Positions 45,660 through 55,622 of a DNA stretch of 64,000 nt are shown piece by piece; the stretch's first letter is position 1, and each line of letters opens with the position of its first letter. Source of the stretch: Sanderia malayensis (taxonomy: Eukaryota > Cnidaria > Scyphozoa > Semaeostomeae > Pelagiidae); NCBI GenBank assembly GCA_013076295.1, contig RQOL01000139.1, positions 1,178,001 to 1,242,000 on the forward strand. The letters are read 5' to 3'. The notes beneath the pieces are model-generated. The model was not told where the DNA came from, ran no database searches, and saw nothing but the letters and a program-made list of their open reading frames with translations. The position numbers were made by a program, and so were the translations under genes.

Positions 45660-46010
45660 ATGAACACCAAAACAAGAACAACGATTATAAACCGACATCT
45701 CGACATGTGCAAAGATCACATCAAAAGATCACAAGAGCAGCTACAACATGCAACCAGCAACATACTAACCATAATCCATCACCAAGACACACTGCGCCAT
45801 GAAAGGCAATTCTTTGAACAACTAAACAAATCCCTGGACGAAGACATTATAACCGAAGAAGCCCTCGCACAACTAGACGACATCCAAACGCAACCCGACA
45901 AACCACCAACCCAACTGCAGCCCCGGCCATACCCATATCGCAAAAAAAGCAGCAAAAGATCAAAGAAAAGGCAAACAACATTAACTCAAAATTTACTTCT
46001 TTTTTTCTAC
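45660..46010 (+). CDS. Small coiled-coil ORF downstream of an acceptor site
   Basis: The first about 115 residues look coding: MNTKTRTTIINRHLDMC, then an amphipathic region (LRHERQFFEQLNKSLDEDII) and a basic tail (YRKKSSKRSKKRQ). After about 46010 the same open frame becomes low-complexity Phe/Tyr-rich and is probably not translated. Composition matches the Helitron ORFs at 38-42 kb. It may be an accessory exon of a second Helitron; no family recognised. Confidence 0.4.
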
Positions 46011-46140
46011 AATAACTATAATACATTTTTTACATTATTTTCTACTTTTCCACATGAAAAACGTCTTTATCTACAACAAATTCTCCATTCACATCGTCTC
46101 TTCACTCTCCCCTTATGTATTCCCACCTGCAGCGCCGAGC

Positions 46141-46250
46141 AACCCCCTGACAATTATTGCATTTACATAATACAATCCTCCTGCAAAAATCAATCGTGCG
46201 TTTTTTACCTTTTTCAAAACAATGAATCCCTGTTGCATTTTCCACTAATC
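46141..46250. repeat. Dispersed repeat shared with 37441-37545 (copy 2)
   Basis: Shares CAACCCCCTGAC, AACAATGAATCCCTGTTGC and CACTAATCC in the same order. Confidence 0.5.
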
Positions 46251-46826
46251 CCACATAGGCAGGGAATTTCTTACAGAAATCTAGCAACTTTTCCGATGTT
46301 TCTTTTCTCACCTGATTATGGAAGTAAGATATCTTGCTATTATTTTAAGCGACTGTACCTTTTCTAAAAATAGCTCGTTGTCACGTGATCGATGACATCA
46401 CTATCCAGTATGAAAAAATATTTTTACTCAATATAAAGGTGATTTATAGCTCATTCGATAGATCTCGCTCTACTGAGTACTTTGGGTATAGCATTTGCAC
46501 CTTTATCACGCACGTGATCCGAGTTACAGCTCATTTAAAGTTTTTAAGCCAGGGGGTAACTCCATATAAAATTGACATATTTTCATGAAAATTTTGAGCA
46601 AATAAATTCTTTCCTGCACTTGCGTATGCTTTATTTAGTCTAAAATGGGAAGGGCAGCCTAAATATTTTAAGCAGGACCACCAATAAACGATCTAAAAAG
46701 GTAATTATTGCATTTTTAAACAAAGCAGTAACCCCCTTGTAAAGTCGAAGTCGTTGTTCCAACAACTTTTTTGTGGAATTGAAAACAAAACAAGCAATAT
46801 ACTAAGATTAAATGTTGTAAAAATGG
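46251..46826. other. Non-coding spacer
   Basis: No supported gene. Base composition returns to normal here. Confidence 0.4.
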
Positions 46827-47705
46827 TTAGAAAAGTCTCACTCTAAATCGGTCGGTAGCCATAAGCAGACTATGGTACCCATCCATCATCTGAATCATTG
46901 GATGATAGAAAGTCTGAGACTTCCCATTCACTTTCATTAGAATCGGGGCTGCAATCCTCAATTTCTGCTGCCATCTCGTCATCTCCAAAGTCTCCGTCAC
47001 TTTCCAGAGGTCTACCTTTACCTGATCTGTATTGGAACTGCTGTCTGCCATGGGGTTCTTTTTTCGTTTCTTTCTTCTTGGCTGGTTTGTAACTCGGCTA
47101 TCACTCAAGTCATCATTGTCTCCTTCTATCGCAGCTTGATCTGACTTGCATCCTTTCTGGCGATGTTTTTTCTTTTGCAGAGAAGGCAGTAACTGTGTTC
47201 CTGTGAACCAAACAGGGGTCATAGCCGATGTTTCCTCGTTCCATTTCCACCCATAATCTTCCGGATCTAGCAGCTCCATCCAATACTCGCCACACTGAAG
47301 CCATATTTTAGTTTGCAACTGAGGTCGTTTTAATTCTTGAAGGAGAGAATCTTGATCAGGGGGCAGTGCCATACAGCTCTTTTCCTTTTGCTGTTGATAA
47401 AGACGCACTCTTGTATCAATGTAGCCCTCGTCTTTACAACCCTTGTATATAACTGCACGGACAAACTCTTTTAATTCCTGAATGTCCTTCTCAAGCAGCG
47501 GCTCGTCATTCTGCAATGCATCTAGCATAGTAGAGAGTCATGGATCTTTTAAAAGCTTTTTGAAAATTCTAACTTTTCCCGTTTTGAACATGTATGAGGT
47601 TGTCTTGCAACCAGAAATTGAATGAAAAGCTGGCAATGATAAGCAGAGCTGTCTTCCAATAAAGCGGCATATTTTTCCAACATCTGCAAAGCTATCTAGC
47701 TCGTA
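46827..47705 (-). pseudogene. PIN/FEN-like nuclease-family fragment
   Basis: Minus strand: DVGKICRFIGRQLCLSLPAF, HSISGCKTTSYMFKTGK (GCDTT motif with Asp changed to Lys), KKLLKDP, a TGA at 47538-47540, then LSTMLDALQNDEPLLEKDIQ, DTRVRLYQQQKEKS, LPPDQDSLLQELKR, QTKIWLQCGEYWMELLDPED and VWFTGTQLLPSL. This is the second half of the family, with an acidic tail. Apart from the TGA the frame is clean over about 290 codons. Confidence 0.78.
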
Positions 47706-47743
47706 CTTCATGAGCTATTGGTGCATTACAGAATACTTTTCAT

Positions 47744-48037
47744 ATGCCCATACAAGGAGGACCAGCACATCTGTATATTTGGCGACAACAACTACATCTT
47801 GATATGCTAGCTCTTAAAACATCATCAAAACATAAGGAAATGACCCCTGAAGCTAAGGTAAACCATGCAAAGCACGTGACTAATTTCAAGAAGCAACTCA
47901 AAACATATGGCATTGATCCATTTTCCATTTCCATTTCAAGATCAGGGGCATGCAATTTAAAACTCCAAAATTGTACATTTCCTCTGGGAAATATCTCAGT
48001 CAATCGATTACAAACTTTCATGATTTCCTGTATTTAA
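47744..48037 (+). pseudogene. Possible nuclease-family N-terminal region fragment
   Basis: QGGPAHLYIWRQQLHLDML then HAKHVTNFKKQLKTYGIDPF. The H-x-x-F-K-x-Q-L-x-x-Y-x-I-D-P-F pattern resembles the region ahead of the nuclease core in this family. It is on the opposite strand to the neighbouring fragment, so the two are not one gene as they stand. Confidence 0.4.
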
Positions 48038-48090
48038 AGCTCTTTTATATACCATAGCTAGCCGGGGGCGCTCGTGTTCGTTCGCTTCCC

Positions 48091-48779
48091 GGAGGGGGGC
48101 AAGTGAAAAAACTTAATGTGGGTGGCGCACTTCGTGCGCTGCATTCGCTCACGCTCATGCCTCTTTCGATCCCACGTACAATGGGTTAGCTCGCTACGCT
48201 TGCCTGTGGTTGGCGCACTCCGTGCGCTGCATTCGCCTACGCTCATGCCTCTGCCTACTCCTTTTACAACAGCTTGGCTCGCTTTGCTCGCCTTATAACC
48301 CCTTATCATTATATGTTGAATAAAACTTTGGGCTTGTTTACATTAGGCCTAAGCATCGCAACTATTCTCGTGAAGTCGCAAAAGAGCCAATCAACTTGCA
48401 GCAAAAGGCGAAACGGGTCACGTGAACAGCGAATACATGGTTCGAAAATGGAGTTCGCAACGCGAATTTGGAATTTTCGCCACCGTAAACTGTAGTTTTT
48501 TCGTGATAGCACAATTAGCAGAATAATTAATGGAATAATTCAAAAGAACTTTAAAAAAATGAAACCAAAAATAGATGACCTTTGTCTAATTAATAATTGG
48601 TACTTTCCATTTGAAATTTAGCACAAATAATGTACAAACAAAAAAGCCTTTTTGATTACACGGTTCGCCGTTTCGGCCCATTGTTTTGAGGCGTTCGGCC
48701 TATTGTTTCAGGTCGAATCTATTGTTTTTGGCAAGGAAAATGCGTCATCACGTGACCTCCGCAGAATATATATATTAGA
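48091..48779 (+). repeat. Dispersed repeat (copy 2 of the RecQ-intron repeat)
   Basis: Left part GGAGGGGGGCAAGTGAAAAA with periodic GCGCACT/GCGCTGCATTCGC/ACGCTCATGCCTC units; right part CCCATTGTTTTGAG to CCGCAGAATATATATATTAG. Matches 26228-26846 at both ends; the middles differ. Confidence 0.7.
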
Positions 48780-49399
48780 AGTTTCCACTGCGTATTTACA
48801 AACATTTAACTTTAGAGCCCCTCTAAAATTTTGATAATTCCTTTCCGTACAGCTATCATGAAATTCCTCCACTATTAAGGAAATCTTTACCAAGTTTAAA
48901 TGTAATTTTAATATTGTATATCCTCTAATTCCTCTAATCAAAATCTAAAATTAAATCCATACAATTATCTTTTCTGATATCGCCCCCAAATTTCATCATT
49001 GACGAAACTTCTCCCGGTGGCATTTGAACTCACACGATTCTGCCACGCTCAAAACTGCAAGAACTTTTGCATCACCGAAAACTTCGACTTCGAACAACTT
49101 TGGAATGGAACCGCACCTTCGCCCTTCCATGGATCACATAGCCCCGGAATACATCCAGCTATGAACATCTGAATCGTTTCAACTTAAATCATCATACACC
49201 TAAAACAACCTTTGAATGCAAATTCGCACCCAGGCCTTCCATCAATCATAGGCCTGGCCAATCCATGCAATACGAAAAATTAAATGATTTAAAATAAAAT
49301 TGCATTCCTTTGCGTGTCCGACCAACAGTGATCTTATGACAACTTAGTGAACTTTAATTAGAGCCCATTGCTTAACGTGTCCGCCGGTGTTAGTAAGTA
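48780..49399. other. Non-coding spacer
   Basis: No gene supported. Confidence 0.4.
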
Positions 49400-50345
49400 T
49401 TGTATTCTACGAGACTCAAAAGTACTCAAAAGTGCTTGAATTTTGTCGGGGAGTTGTACATGTTGACAGGAACAAAAAATAAGAAGAGAATCATTGATAT
49501 AGGTGCAGTTACAGAGGAAGCGCATAACATCTTAAATCAGACGGGCTCTGATAAGAAATCGTACCTGGAAAGATTAAGCCACTTGCATTCTTGGGCCAAA
49601 GGCTGGAGTGTATTGAATGTTTTTCTGAGCTTGGAAGCAATCAGGTGCTGGCAGAAGCGGCTTTTAACAAACTAGAGCGCTTTGTGTGTCAAATGTATGG
49701 GAAGTCTTTTAGCAACGACGATGAAGTGAATATAAACCATTTGCGATACAGTTTAAACTGTCAACGAAGAATGAAAATCGAGGCGCTTTCTCCCTGCAAA
49801 AATGTTTTAAAGGAACATATAAATCGAGCAAATAACCAGACCTACATATGGCGCAATTGTTTGCAACAGTTTTCAGCGATTGAGAATCCAGAAGAACATG
49901 GATGGTGCTTAATCGATGGAAAATTAGATATACTTTGGATGACCTGCAATCCTGCTCCAGAAGAGGTAAGTATGGTACACATTCCATTCATAGTAAGTGC
50001 CTAAATAAATTGAGATGAAATATAGAAATAAGTACCGAAACATGTAGGTATTTAGATGTATCTTGTGCCAAGGATAGTGTAGATAAGTTAAACCTTTGTT
50101 ATTGCAGTTTTGTGCTTTTCCAAAACGAGAAGTAATATAATAAACTTGTAGTGATTTTTGATTTCTAGGATATTGAATTGATTCCATGCGATTGCAGACG
50201 ATGTGGAGGAAGTTGCATATGCGCCGAAAATGGTTTCTCATGCATTGATGCATGCAGTTGCTCTAAATGTGAAAATTTGCAAAGTGAATTGGATAACCTT
50301 GACAAAGAATCGAGCACTGACAGCGATAGTGACAATGATGATTAA
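49400..50345 (+). pseudogene. PIN/FEN-like nuclease-family fragment with intact C-terminal CxC module
   Basis: Reads TGTKNKKRIIDIGAVTEEA, then (after a frameshift near 49590) KLERFVCQMYGKS, LSPCKNVLKEHINRANNQTY, IWRNCLQQF and NPEEHGWC. A GTAAGT donor at 49966 and TTTCTAG acceptor ending at 50168 join in phase to CDCRRCGGSCICAENGFSC and CSCSKCEN, followed by an acidic tail (DSDSDNDD) and a stop at 50343-50345. The repeated C-x-C pattern resembles tesmin/CxC-type zinc binding. The TGCDTT-containing part of the core is deleted. Confidence 0.78.
49966..50168 (+). other. Intron before the CxC exon
   Basis: GTAAGTATGG donor, GATTTCTAG acceptor. Splicing joins PAPEE to DIELIPCDC without a stop. Confidence 0.7.
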
Positions 50346-50944
50346 ATATGTGCTTATTACGGACTAAACAGACTTGTTTTATTGATTTTTAGTTCATGTT
50401 CATAAACCATACAGTAAAGATTTCGTGTATTTGTAAGTTATCCCTCGCTCTCTCTCACATTCGTTGATCAACAAAAACACAAACCAGCTTCAAAGGCCTG
50501 GAAACCACTCTAGGACATTCATATAACCCCATAAATGCATAATATCATGAAAAATGGGCCGAATCATCATTCTGGACAAAAACTGAAAATTACTTTACCA
50601 TTATATCTATCTTACACAAAGCCAGTGATTTTACGGACTGGTCCGTAAAATATCACACAGTCATGTGACGGACATATTATTAACTTAAAAGTGTATATAT
50701 TTTTTTGTCCAGACATACTCATTGGCATTGTTTTTATACAAGAAGTCATTAACATAAATGGAATTATGTTGTATTTACTGGGCAAAAGGCTTCCATTAGC
50801 TAAAACAAGATTGTACACCTTTTTGCTGACATCAGCAATTTTAGGTGTGAAGATGACACTTCTCGACCTATTGACATTCATATTCGTAATCAGCGCAAAA
50901 TTTCCTTTCCGGTGAAGTACAGTAACCTTATTCACCAATTAGCA
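50346..50944. other. Non-coding spacer
   Basis: No supported gene; may include decayed piggyBac sequence near its right end. Confidence 0.4.
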
Positions 50945-51378
50945 CATGATTTTCGGTCTTTCTCATGGACTATATAGCAAAAGTGAATGCTTGGTTGCTA
51001 TACCGCAGGTATGCCAATCAGTTGAAAATTCCAAAAGCAAAGAAATGGTCAATGCTAGGTTTTATTAGTGAGATATCACAGTCTCTCATAAAGGCAGAAA
51101 AAGCATCGTCAGCTCCAGGATCTGCTGGAAGACCTCCGAAACGAAGCATGATATGTGAAGAAGAGGCAACACCAAAGCGTAGTCGTGTACCTAAAGTTGC
51201 TTTGCCTCACATAGATTCAAGATTTGATCAGTATGCCCATTGGCCAGAGCACAAAGAGAAAAAAAACATGTGCAGACACTGCAAAAAAGGCTACAGAAGA
51301 GTATATTGTCAGAAATGTGCATTTTGTTTATGCTTTAATGGACAAAACAATTGTTTTACTCAATTTCATATCAAATAA
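50945..51378 (+). pseudogene. piggyBac-like transposase C-terminal fragment
   Basis: AKVNAWLLYRRYANQL, then FISEISQSLIKA, GRPPKRS, and a cysteine-rich end CRHCKKGYRRVYCQKCAFCL with NNCFTQFH. This is the end of the piggyBac DDE domain plus its C-terminal RING/PHD-like Cys domain that binds transposon ends. The catalytic part upstream is absent. No TIR or TTAA target was identified. Confidence 0.8.
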
Positions 51379-51639
51379 AAATAACTTCAGATGTACACAA
51401 TCATCTATCTATCATTTGCGAAGTTTTTTAACCAGTAACAGGTTTTTTTATGACAATGCCCCTTTTGTTGCTTTTTGCTTTATCGGTCATATATTCCATA
51501 TGGCAAACAATTATAATTTTCAGGTAAAATTAAATTTCCAAAAATTATTTCTTGCAATGCGTTATTTCAGTACACAGTTACCAGATTTTCAACCAGATTT
51601 TCCAAAATTGAACCATAAAGGGTGGATTTGTGGCAGGAA
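51379..51639. other. Non-coding spacer
   Basis: Nothing recognised. Confidence 0.3.
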
Positions 51640-53027
51640 CGGCCCTGCTTGTATATTATTGCATCTCCCGACTATGCAGATCGCAATAAGAAAGTTTTTC
51701 AATGGGCGAAATCGCAGAAGAGCTTGGTATTTCAGGTAGGCTTAAAGATCATCATTTATAATTTTAGGCCTGTCTATATCATACCTAGGTCTAACTAGCT
51801 TACCTAGCTAGATCTGGATCGGGTCTGTATTTTTTTGCTTATTAACGCAGGGTACTCATAGATATTATTGCTTTTCCAGATCGATGACGGCTAGTCTATT
51901 TTTTTACTGCAGGATCACAGGTGAAAAAACGAATTGCTTCACTGAGAACACAATACCTCAGAGCTCGAATGGCCCCAGCTAGTGGTAGTTCAAGAGGCAA
52001 TGTTACAAAAAAACACAGTGGTTGAAAGACAAGTTGATATTTCTTGAGAATACGATTGGTACAAGACCCTCAACTTCCAACATGCAGGTAAAATGTTAAA
52101 ATGATTGGTTTTGTTTAGCAAACGCGGAGACTGTTACAATTTGATTTTGCAATGGTACAGCTCCAAATTTTGAATTGAAAAACATTTTCAACATCGTCTG
52201 CTGGCATTTTGCCCTCAATGTAGAATTTCTTTGTTTGTTTCTCTGCAATTTTGTTAAAGGTTGATCCTTTCTCCAGTTTCCAGGCATGACTCTGTGGCTG
52301 TCATCCTCTTGATCAAATGCATCAGCATTCAGAGAAGCATTTCCTGTTCCTCATTTTTCTATTAAAATGTTATGCAATGTTATGTTATGCACAGGCTGCT
52401 AACACTAAATGTTTTCCTTTCTCTGGTTCTAATTGTATGGTTGTAAGAAATACTCTAAACCTGTTTGCAAGAACTCCAAAAGCATTCTCCACAACTCTTC
52501 TGGCCCGAGAGAAACGATAATTTAAGATACGATCTGAGTGAGAAAAATTTCTGTGGGGGTAAGGCTTCACCAAATCTTTCCTCAGTGAAAATGCGTCATC
52601 TCCAATTACATGAAAATTGCATTTTGCATTTGTTCCTTCTAAAATTTGTGGCTCTAGAAATGAAATAATATCATGTAGAAAAAAGACAGCTAAACAAAAA
52701 CGGGAAGAAGAAGAATTGTGTGCTATGAAAGCAATTACCAAGTCACTGGGTGGCGACAATGAATGTGAAAAGAAGTCATCTGTTCAGGATCCTTGCAAAG
52801 CATTTGGTGCTTATATGACCCAGGCCTTATCTGACATGAACCAAATGGATCACATTATTGCAATGAAAAATATACAAGGAGCAATTTTTCAAGTTCAAAT
52901 GCAAAATTTTCAGCAACAACAAAACATGGGTAATCCATATCAGCAAAAACCTGGTGGCAGTAACCAATACCATCAACTCACACCTGTTCAAGGAAACTTT
53001 AATTTTTCTGATATAATCAATTCTTAG
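51640..53027 (+). pseudogene. Harbinger accessory Myb/MADF-like DNA-binding protein, multi-exon remnant
   Basis: Exon with SPDYADRNKK and (shifted) MGEIAEELGIS to a GTAGGC donor (about 51736); exon at about 51914-52088 with VKKRIASLRTQYLRA and (shifted) WLKDKLIFLENTIGTRPSTS to a GTAAAA donor; last exon from about 52660 with KREEEELCAMKAITKSLGG, DPCKAFGAYMTQAL and a Gln-rich tail to 53027. Order and motifs match MADF/BESS-like Myb-type proteins encoded beside Harbinger transposases, needed there for nuclear import and end binding. It overlaps the minus-strand transposase exons. Confidence 0.65.
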
Positions 53028-53530
53028 TCATTTTTAATACCATAAATCTCTATTAAAAGAAAAGAGAGTTAAATGGAGCTTTTATGGCATGCTTATATTC
53101 AGTATATAAATATATATGGGTATTATCAGGTTTATGAAAGCTCAATGATCATACCTTTAAATACTGGTCTTTCATTGACTTGTAAATTGCAATGCATGTA
53201 TCAACAACAATTTGTGATATTGTCCTTTCTCCAACATGGTATGCAAAAGCCATACTACTGAATGTTTCGCCTGGAAAAGAAAAACATATCAATACATCTT
53301 CATTGTACTTCTGCATTTATTTTCACAAAATTTTGGTGGAAATGAGCACATTGTTATTTGAAGCATGTATTAAGAAAACAAGAAAAAAATATCATGGAAA
53401 TGAGATTTGATTGTACTTGTGATCATAGGCCTAATTCTATTTTTACATAGCATTTATGAACTAGTTGAATAGTCTACCTGTAGCCAAATATCACAAAGTG
53501 ATAGAAAATCTTTCTTCTGCTGATCTACGG
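52096..53530 (-). pseudogene. PIF/Harbinger transposase remnant (HARBI1-like), split into exons
   Basis: Minus strand: RSAEERFSITL, TGA (53491-53493) where Arg is expected, YLATG, then a donor; exon at about 53285-53150 with ETFSSMAFAYHVGERTISQI and VVDTCIAIYKSM; later VIGDDAFSLRKDLVKPYPHR and RFSRARRVVENAFGVLANRF (52690-52385), the DDE_Tnp_4 end with the catalytic Asp/Glu region; final QRNKQRNSTLRAK near 52190. The middle with the first catalytic Asp is not seen. Codes on the opposite strand to the accessory protein, the usual two-gene Harbinger design. Confidence 0.75.
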
Positions 53531-53544
53531 TGGCCCACAACTGC

Positions 53545-53706
53545 CACGCACAAAAATAAGGGGAGTCACACATAAACAAAACTGGTCGCACAAAAATAAA
53601 AGCGAGTCGCACATAAACAAAACTGATTCACACAAAAATTAAAAGAGTCGCACATAATCTAAACTGGTCGCACAATTATTAAAGCGAGTCACACAAAGAT
53701 AGAACT
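53545..53706. repeat. Minisatellite, about four units of 41 bp
   Basis: Units such as GAGTCGCACATAAACAAAAC plus TGGTCGCACAAAAATAAAAGC repeat with variation. Unit divergence and the lack of unique spacers fit a eukaryotic minisatellite. Confidence 0.8.
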
Positions 53707-55622
53707 TGTTTTCTAACTTTCTAGTTAGAAAACAACTCACAAAACAATTGTCACACCCACTGCCCACACGTGGAGATTTGCTGTGGAAGCAATTTGCTCT
53801 CGCAAACAACATGCCAACAACAACATCACTTTTGTGCTGAATGTGGTAAAGGTAAGAGTTTTTTTTACACTTTCGAGTTCATTAGTCATCTTTGTGTGTT
53901 GTTGTTATGTGGACATCATGTCAGGACGTGATGATCCACACTTGTAGACAGGCCTGCAGTTCCTGCTTGTCGCTTATCAAAATTCGCAATGAAAGCAACC
54001 CGGGAAAATATGTGAAAACGTGTTTTATTACATCTTACCAGAACAAACTTTCGTGAGTTTGTCATCTAGAAAGTTTTGTAATCTTAGATATTTGGCCAAA
54101 AACGCAATTAAGTTTTTTCTCTCGAAGTCAGAAGTGTAAAAAACAATGAAAATGTGAATTTGAATTTGAAAGTTTTGAGGGTAATATTTTTGTGCAGGAT
54201 TCGATCTTTATATCTGTCTGTTAATAGTGGTTAATGTGTGCAAAATGTTAATAGTGGTTAATGTGTGCAAAAAGATTTTGTTTGCGACATCAAGGGGGTC
54301 AAAAATCAAGGTAAAATTATTTATCACAAAAAGCAAAAAGCGGAAGAACAATATATATCGCTGCCCACAGAGGGAAGCTCTCATTTTGACAAACAACTGA
54401 ACATGCTGTGAAGTGGTGTTTTTGGATGCTGTTGTTTTATGTAATTTTATCTTTTACACTCTTTTTTATAAGAACACTTGAGGCGTGATTTCCCCAAAAA
54501 AAAATATTTTTAGTGAACCCAAAAAAATCACAGTGATATTTGCAACCCCCCCAAAATATTCGTTTTTGCTCACGGCAAGTGAGATATTCACTCACTGGGG
54601 AAAATCCTGTCCACATTCGTGGCTTTTATAGAATCCCCAACAATGCATTGCGAGCGTGCAAAACTATTTACTCATTGGCTCAGGCCAACAATAGAGATAT
54701 GACAGTGAGAGCTTGGTTGATCGAAAAGCAGAAAGCAAAGCATAAAACCAGAACCAGAACAGAAAACAAAGATAAACAACAAAGAAAAGAAAGCAATGTT
54801 AAATTTCAAAATTTTACCAGAATTCGGCTCAAGGTGAGTGGAATCAAATACTTTTTGTCTTTATCACATTTACAACCATTATCTAATTGACGGGTGCAAC
54901 TGAGCTGCAAGATTTTTTTGCACTTGTTTTTTTCTAATTCTTGAATTTCAGATAGGCCTAGTATCCTGCCGAGGCTAAAGTTGATGCTTTCAAAGCCCAA
55001 TTTCACGTTGTGATTAATGAGAAACTTTGAGTGTTTTTTGGCAATTTCATGTTGTATTTTTGGTTGTCATTTTTGCTCACGGCTTGCTAGCTAGTATTGC
55101 TTTTAACAAACTGAGAAAACGCCCAGTACGCGAGTCATCGAATACCCAAGCGTACCTAGGCATTTGCGTGGAATTCAATGATAAATGGTAATTGTTGAGG
55201 AAACTGACATGATTTTGAGATGCATGACATCTTTAGTTTAGAAAAGTGAACCGTGTGCATGACATCTTTAGTTTTACAGGTAACATTTTTAATTCTGCAA
55301 TTAAACGATTGCTAGTTCACTTCTGTGAATATGCAACACACCCAGCACATTGCCTGCCAAGCAACACATGATCAAATGAAAGCTATCTCAAAATCAACAA
55401 ACAAAACCATTTGAAGCATGCTTGGAATACAACAAGCCTAGCATGGCTTAACAAACAACACACAATGAAATAAAAGCTATTTCAAAATGAACAAATACAT
55501 TCCCAGCAGGGAATTTGAAAAACAGCACATCTAAAACCAGACTGGACACTTTCACTGAAAGATATTTTGCTTTGTTTCCCTTTACTGAAAGATTCCAGTG
55601 ATTTCTTTCACATATTATCGAA
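53707..55622. other. Largely non-coding, with short direct duplications
   Basis: A 27-bp unit (GTTAATAGTGGTTAATGTGTGCAAAA) is doubled at 54217-54271. An approximately 80-bp imperfect direct repeat lies at about 55365-55500. An open frame at 54540-54890 ends at a GTGAGT donor-like site and has a basic stretch (KQKAKHKTRTRTENKDKQQR) but no recognisable family. Confidence 0.4.

Noticed and set aside
46020..46367. C-terminal half of the 235-codon frame starting at 45660
   Set aside because: After the basic tail it becomes Phe/Tyr-rich low complexity and overlaps a dispersed repeat; only the first part looks coding.
53545..53706. CRISPR-like array
   Set aside because: Units are contiguous and diverged with no unique spacers, and the DNA is plainly eukaryotic; it is a minisatellite.
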